DNA from: Silvimonas amylolytica
GTDB taxonomy: Bacteria > Pseudomonadota > Gammaproteobacteria > Burkholderiales > Chitinibacteraceae
Direction of reading: 5' to 3'
DNA length: 64,000 bases
Assembly: GCF_014645555.1 (NCBI RefSeq)
Contig: NZ_BMLY01000002.1
Coordinates: 427,109-491,108, forward strand
The position numbers were made by a program, and so were the translations under genes. The number at the start of each line of letters is the position of its first letter. Position 1 is the stretch's first letter. Of the stretch, positions 61,571-64,000 are shown in pieces. The notes beneath the pieces are model-generated. The model was not told the origin of the DNA, made no database searches, and saw only the letters and a list, made by a program, of their open reading frames with translations.

Positions 61571-63333
61571 GGCTGGCCGATTTCCTGGCCGATGGCGATG
61601 ACGGATTCGTTGTCCGGGTCCAGCTTTTGCGCTTGCGCCATGACCTTGTGGGCATCACTCTTTTCGCCCAGCTTGAACAGAGTGGCCGCAAGGTGAGCAC
61701 CGACTTCCGGGTCAGGCATGGCTTTATATGCGCGGGTCAGCAAATCACGCGCTTCGGCGAGGCGGTTCTGCTTGTAGCGTAACCAGCCCAGGCTATCCAT
61801 GATGACCGGGTTGTCCGGGTCGAGCGTGTTGGCTTTTTCCAGATAACCGTTGGCTTCATCGTAGCGATCGGTGCGGTTGGCTAGCGTGTAACCCAACGCA
61901 TTCAGCCCCTGGGCGCTATCCGGTTGCAGTTCCAGATACTTGTGCAGATCCGCTTCGGCGGCCGGTACGTTGTGCTGCAAGTCAGCAATCAGCGAGCGTT
62001 CGTACAGAAGGTCCGCGTTTTTCGGATCCTTGCTGATGGCCAGCGTCAGTACGAACCAGGCTTTGTCGTAGTTCTTGGCCTCGCGCCAGACGCTCGATTC
62101 CAGCAAGGTCTGACGAGTTTGCTGTTCGGTGGTCAGCGCAACGTTTTCATGGATCAGGTCAATGGCCTTTTGCGGCTGTCCCGTGCGGGCATACAAACGG
62201 ATCAAGCGCTCGACAGCGGCGTCATGCATATCGCCTTCCACGCTTTGATACCAGGCGATGGCGTCCTGGTTCTGACCGCGTGCTTCGGCAATCTGGCCCA
62301 GGTACAGGCGCAGGTTGTTGGTGTTGCGCGGGTTTCTCTGGACGGCAGCACTGAGGCGTTGTTGGGCGGTATCGAAATCACGCAATTCCATCGAGACCAG
62401 ACCGGAGCCGACCAGCGCCTCCAGATTATCCGGCTGAATCTTCAGAATGCCGTTGTATTCGTCCAGCGCATCTTTCATCTGCTTGTTGATGACCAGTTCA
62501 CGCGCCAGCGCGTTACGGATGGGTAGCGAATCCGGATTTTTGCGCAGGGCGGAATGCAGATAATCAATACGCTCCTGGCCAGGCCGATCGGACATCAGTT
62601 GAATGCGGTAGAGCACGGCCGGTTCCCAGCCCGGACGCAATGCTTCGGCGGCATCCACTTCCTTGATGGCATCGGGAACGCGGTTGGTGTTGGCGTAAGC
62701 CACTGCACGCGCAAAGTGCGCTTCTGGCAGATTCAGGTACGGTGCGGTGACATCTTCGGTGAGCTTGGCCGCTGCATTGCGGTCCGTGTTTTTATCCCAC
62801 AGCGTGTGCATGCGCAGGAAGAACGACGGCGCGTCTTGTGGTTTGGCTTTGAGCAGCGCCTCAAGGTGCGGTTTGGCTTCGTCCAGGCGGTTGGCGCGCA
62901 ACAAGAGGCTCAGCATGACTTGTTGTGGGCCGACGGCATTGGGCGAGGCGTCGATCCATTGTTTGGCTGAATCCATGGCCAGGTTCAACTGACCCGCACC
63001 AATAGCGACTTCGGTAGCGCGTTTGGCTACCCGCGGATCATGCGTGCGTTTGGCCAGATCATTCCAGGTTTGTGCACCCAGCGTGGCTTGTCCGCGTTGC
63101 AAGGCGATATCACCCACCAGGAAACGCAACACCAGCTCGTCGGTTAACTCTTCGTTGGGCAGCGGGCCGTCGGCCGCGTTGGGATCTTGCGCGTTGTCAT
63201 CTGCCGCCGGCGCGCTGGCCGTGGGCGCTTTGCTGGCTGCCGTGGGTTGTCCGACCGTGGCGCAACCGGCAAGAACCGTCAGGCTCAGGCATACAAGAGT
63301 CAGGAGAGGTTTCCGGGAAAACGGAAAAGGCAT
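61567..63333 (-). CDS. TPR-repeat lipoprotein
   Basis: 588 residues with a lipoprotein signal (LTVLAGC, acylated Cys near 23), an Ala/Pro/Asp-rich linker (about 25-60), and from about 75 to the end a series of tetratricopeptide repeats with the usual alternating helix pattern (e.g. ALNALGYTLANRTDRYDEANGYLEKA near 490). Likely an envelope scaffold. The frame is open 26 codons upstream without a signal peptide, so 63333 is chosen. A gene of this kind before lolB is common in Betaproteobacteria; its role there is not known. Confidence 0.82.
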   Translation of the reverse strand: MPFPFSRKPLLTLVCLSLTVLAGCATVGQPTAASKAPTASAPAADDNAQDPNAADGPLPNEELTDELVLRFLVGDIALQRGQATLGAQTWNDLAKRTHDPRVAKRATEVAIGAGQLNLAMDSAKQWIDASPNAVGPQQVMLSLLLRANRLDEAKPHLEALLKAKPQDAPSFFLRMHTLWDKNTDRNAAAKLTEDVTAPYLNLPEAHFARAVAYANTNRVPDAIKEVDAAEALRPGWEPAVLYRIQLMSDRPGQERIDYLHSALRKNPDSLPIRNALARELVINKQMKDALDEYNGILKIQPDNLEALVGSGLVSMELRDFDTAQQRLSAAVQRNPRNTNNLRLYLGQIAEARGQNQDAIAWYQSVEGDMHDAAVERLIRLYARTGQPQKAIDLIHENVALTTEQQTRQTLLESSVWREAKNYDKAWFVLTLAISKDPKNADLLYERSLIADLQHNVPAAEADLHKYLELQPDSAQGLNALGYTLANRTDRYDEANGYLEKANTLDPDNPVIMDSLGWLRYKQNRLAEARDLLTRAYKAMPDPEVGAHLAATLFKLGEKSDAHKVMAQAQKLDPDNESVIAIGQEIGQP

Positions 63334-63560
63334 GGCAAAGTCCGGCGGGTGGTGGAGTGTTGTGTCGCAAGCAATGACAGACGCCGCGGCATTTTTGGCA
63401 CGGGATGACATACAGGCCCGTGCTACTTCATATTAAGGTAAATTCCGTCGCGAAGTCCAAGCCGCAAGGTGATGGGCCTTGCGCAACTTTTAACCGCGTT
63501 GTGTTATGACGTGCAAATGACAATCTATGTTCCATCTGCCTTTCACCCACTGGTTGGATC

Positions 63561-64000
63561 ATGCCTGAATTACCCGAAGTCGAAACGACGCGCCGCGGCA
63601 TTGCCGATATTCTGACCGGCAATATTGTTGCTCAGGTCACTGTCCGCGATCCGCGTCTGCGCTGGCCGGTGCCTGATACCTTGCATACGCTGCTGCAAGG
63701 GCAGCGCATTCTTTCGGTGGACCGTCGCGCCAAATATCTGCTGATCGGCTTTGAGCACGGTACGCTGATCGTCCATTTGGGCATGAGTGGCACCTTGCGC
63801 GTTGTCACTGCCGCTCGCGCGGTTGAAAAACATGATCATATTGATCTGATGCTGGAAGACGGCCGCATTTTGCGTTACCGCGATCCCCGTCGTTTTGGTT
63901 GCATGCTCTGGCACGAGGCCTCCCCGGCAACCCACCCCTTGCTGGCAGCACTGGGGCCGGAACCGTTGTCTGACACCTTTGACGCCAGCTATCTGAAGCA
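63561..64000 (+). CDS. mutM: Formamidopyrimidine-DNA glycosylase (5' part)
   Basis: This DNA repair enzyme removes oxidised purines such as 8-oxoguanine. The window ends after 146 codons of about 270. The start [14 protein letters not shown] is diagnostic, with Pro2 as Schiff-base nucleophile and Glu3 as general acid. RRAKYLL near 54 and [10 protein letters not shown] near 73 are the lesion and DNA contacts, and [13 protein letters not shown] near 108. It is divergent from the TPR gene. The zinc finger lies beyond the window. Confidence 0.94.
   Translation, partial: MPELPEVETTRRGIADILTGNIVAQVTVRDPRLRWPVPDTLHTLLQGQRILSVDRRAKYLLIGFEHGTLIVHLGMSGTLRVVTAARAVEKHDHIDLMLEDGRILRYRDPRRFGCMLWHEASPATHPLLAALGPEPLSDTFDASYLK

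Noticed and set aside
1-64000. CRISPR array
   Set aside because: No regularly spaced direct repeats were noticed; the repeats present are palindromic and dispersed.

Overview
The window is a stretch of chromosome from a betaproteobacterium, most probably of the Neisseriales (Chromobacteriaceae/Chitinibacteraceae type). This is inferred from gene content and order: lolB-ispE-tRNA(Gln)-prs-rplY-pth, metX-metW, engB divergent from cytochrome c4 followed by resB-ccsB, and the dispersed repeats of the kind common in that order. No 16S gene is present, so the genus is not resolved. The background is compact, GC-rich housekeeping DNA with short intergenic gaps and clear intrinsic terminators.

Layout. 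1-6639: the urtABCDE urea ABC transporter, interrupted between urtB and urtC by a 586-bp non-coding inverted-repeat element and decorated with REP-like palindromes. 6701-12019: rsmE, a MITE-like element, ilvA, cca and mnmE. 12164-21000: a type II NADH dehydrogenase-like flavoprotein, a YegD-type Hsp70, GST, TSUP permease, EVE protein, a possible minus-strand small RNA locus, nudC, an EamA exporter, a PatB/MalY lyase and a hexapeptide acetyltransferase. 21047-26552: msbA, metX-metW, a Gfo/Idh/MocA oxidoreductase and an inositol-phosphatase family protein. 26743-32438: phosphoketolase, an NhaD-type antiporter, gloA and kdgK.

32498-39837 is the accessory part. It starts at tRNA-Lys(CUU) and holds a frameshifted pseudogene and its conserved partner, a peptidoglycan-hydrolase toxin that looks like a type VI secretion effector (M23-like fold, EF-hand, GH19-like lysozyme), two tandem secreted proteins that look like duplicated immunity proteins, three small DNA-binding-type genes resembling plasmid/prophage control genes, a GNAT acetyltransferase and a small membrane protein. 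No integrase, VgrG or att repeat was found, so it reads as a decayed or orphan island.

39954-43019 is a molybdenum cofactor cluster (moeA, moaD, moaE and a mobA-moaC gene fusion). 43166-50119 holds a parvulin isomerase, MarC, a hemerythrin protein, waaA and waaC (Kdo transferase and heptosyltransferase of LPS core), a degenerate GGDEF protein, a macrodomain protein and engB. 50245-54306 is cytochrome c4 with the ResB/CcsB cytochrome c maturation system. 54599-64000 carries an unknown protein, a CobW GTPase overlapping an orphan ParA, pth, an unknown membrane protein, rplY, prs, tRNA-Gln(UUG), ispE, lolB, a TPR lipoprotein and the 5' part of mutM, which runs off the window.

The strongest candidates for something new are the orphan toxin/double-immunity operon, the mobA-moaC fusion, the possible small RNA locus flanked by related palindromes near 17.1-17.3 kb, and the structured repeat inside the urt operon. 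All functional calls come from reading motifs by eye; no database search was possible.
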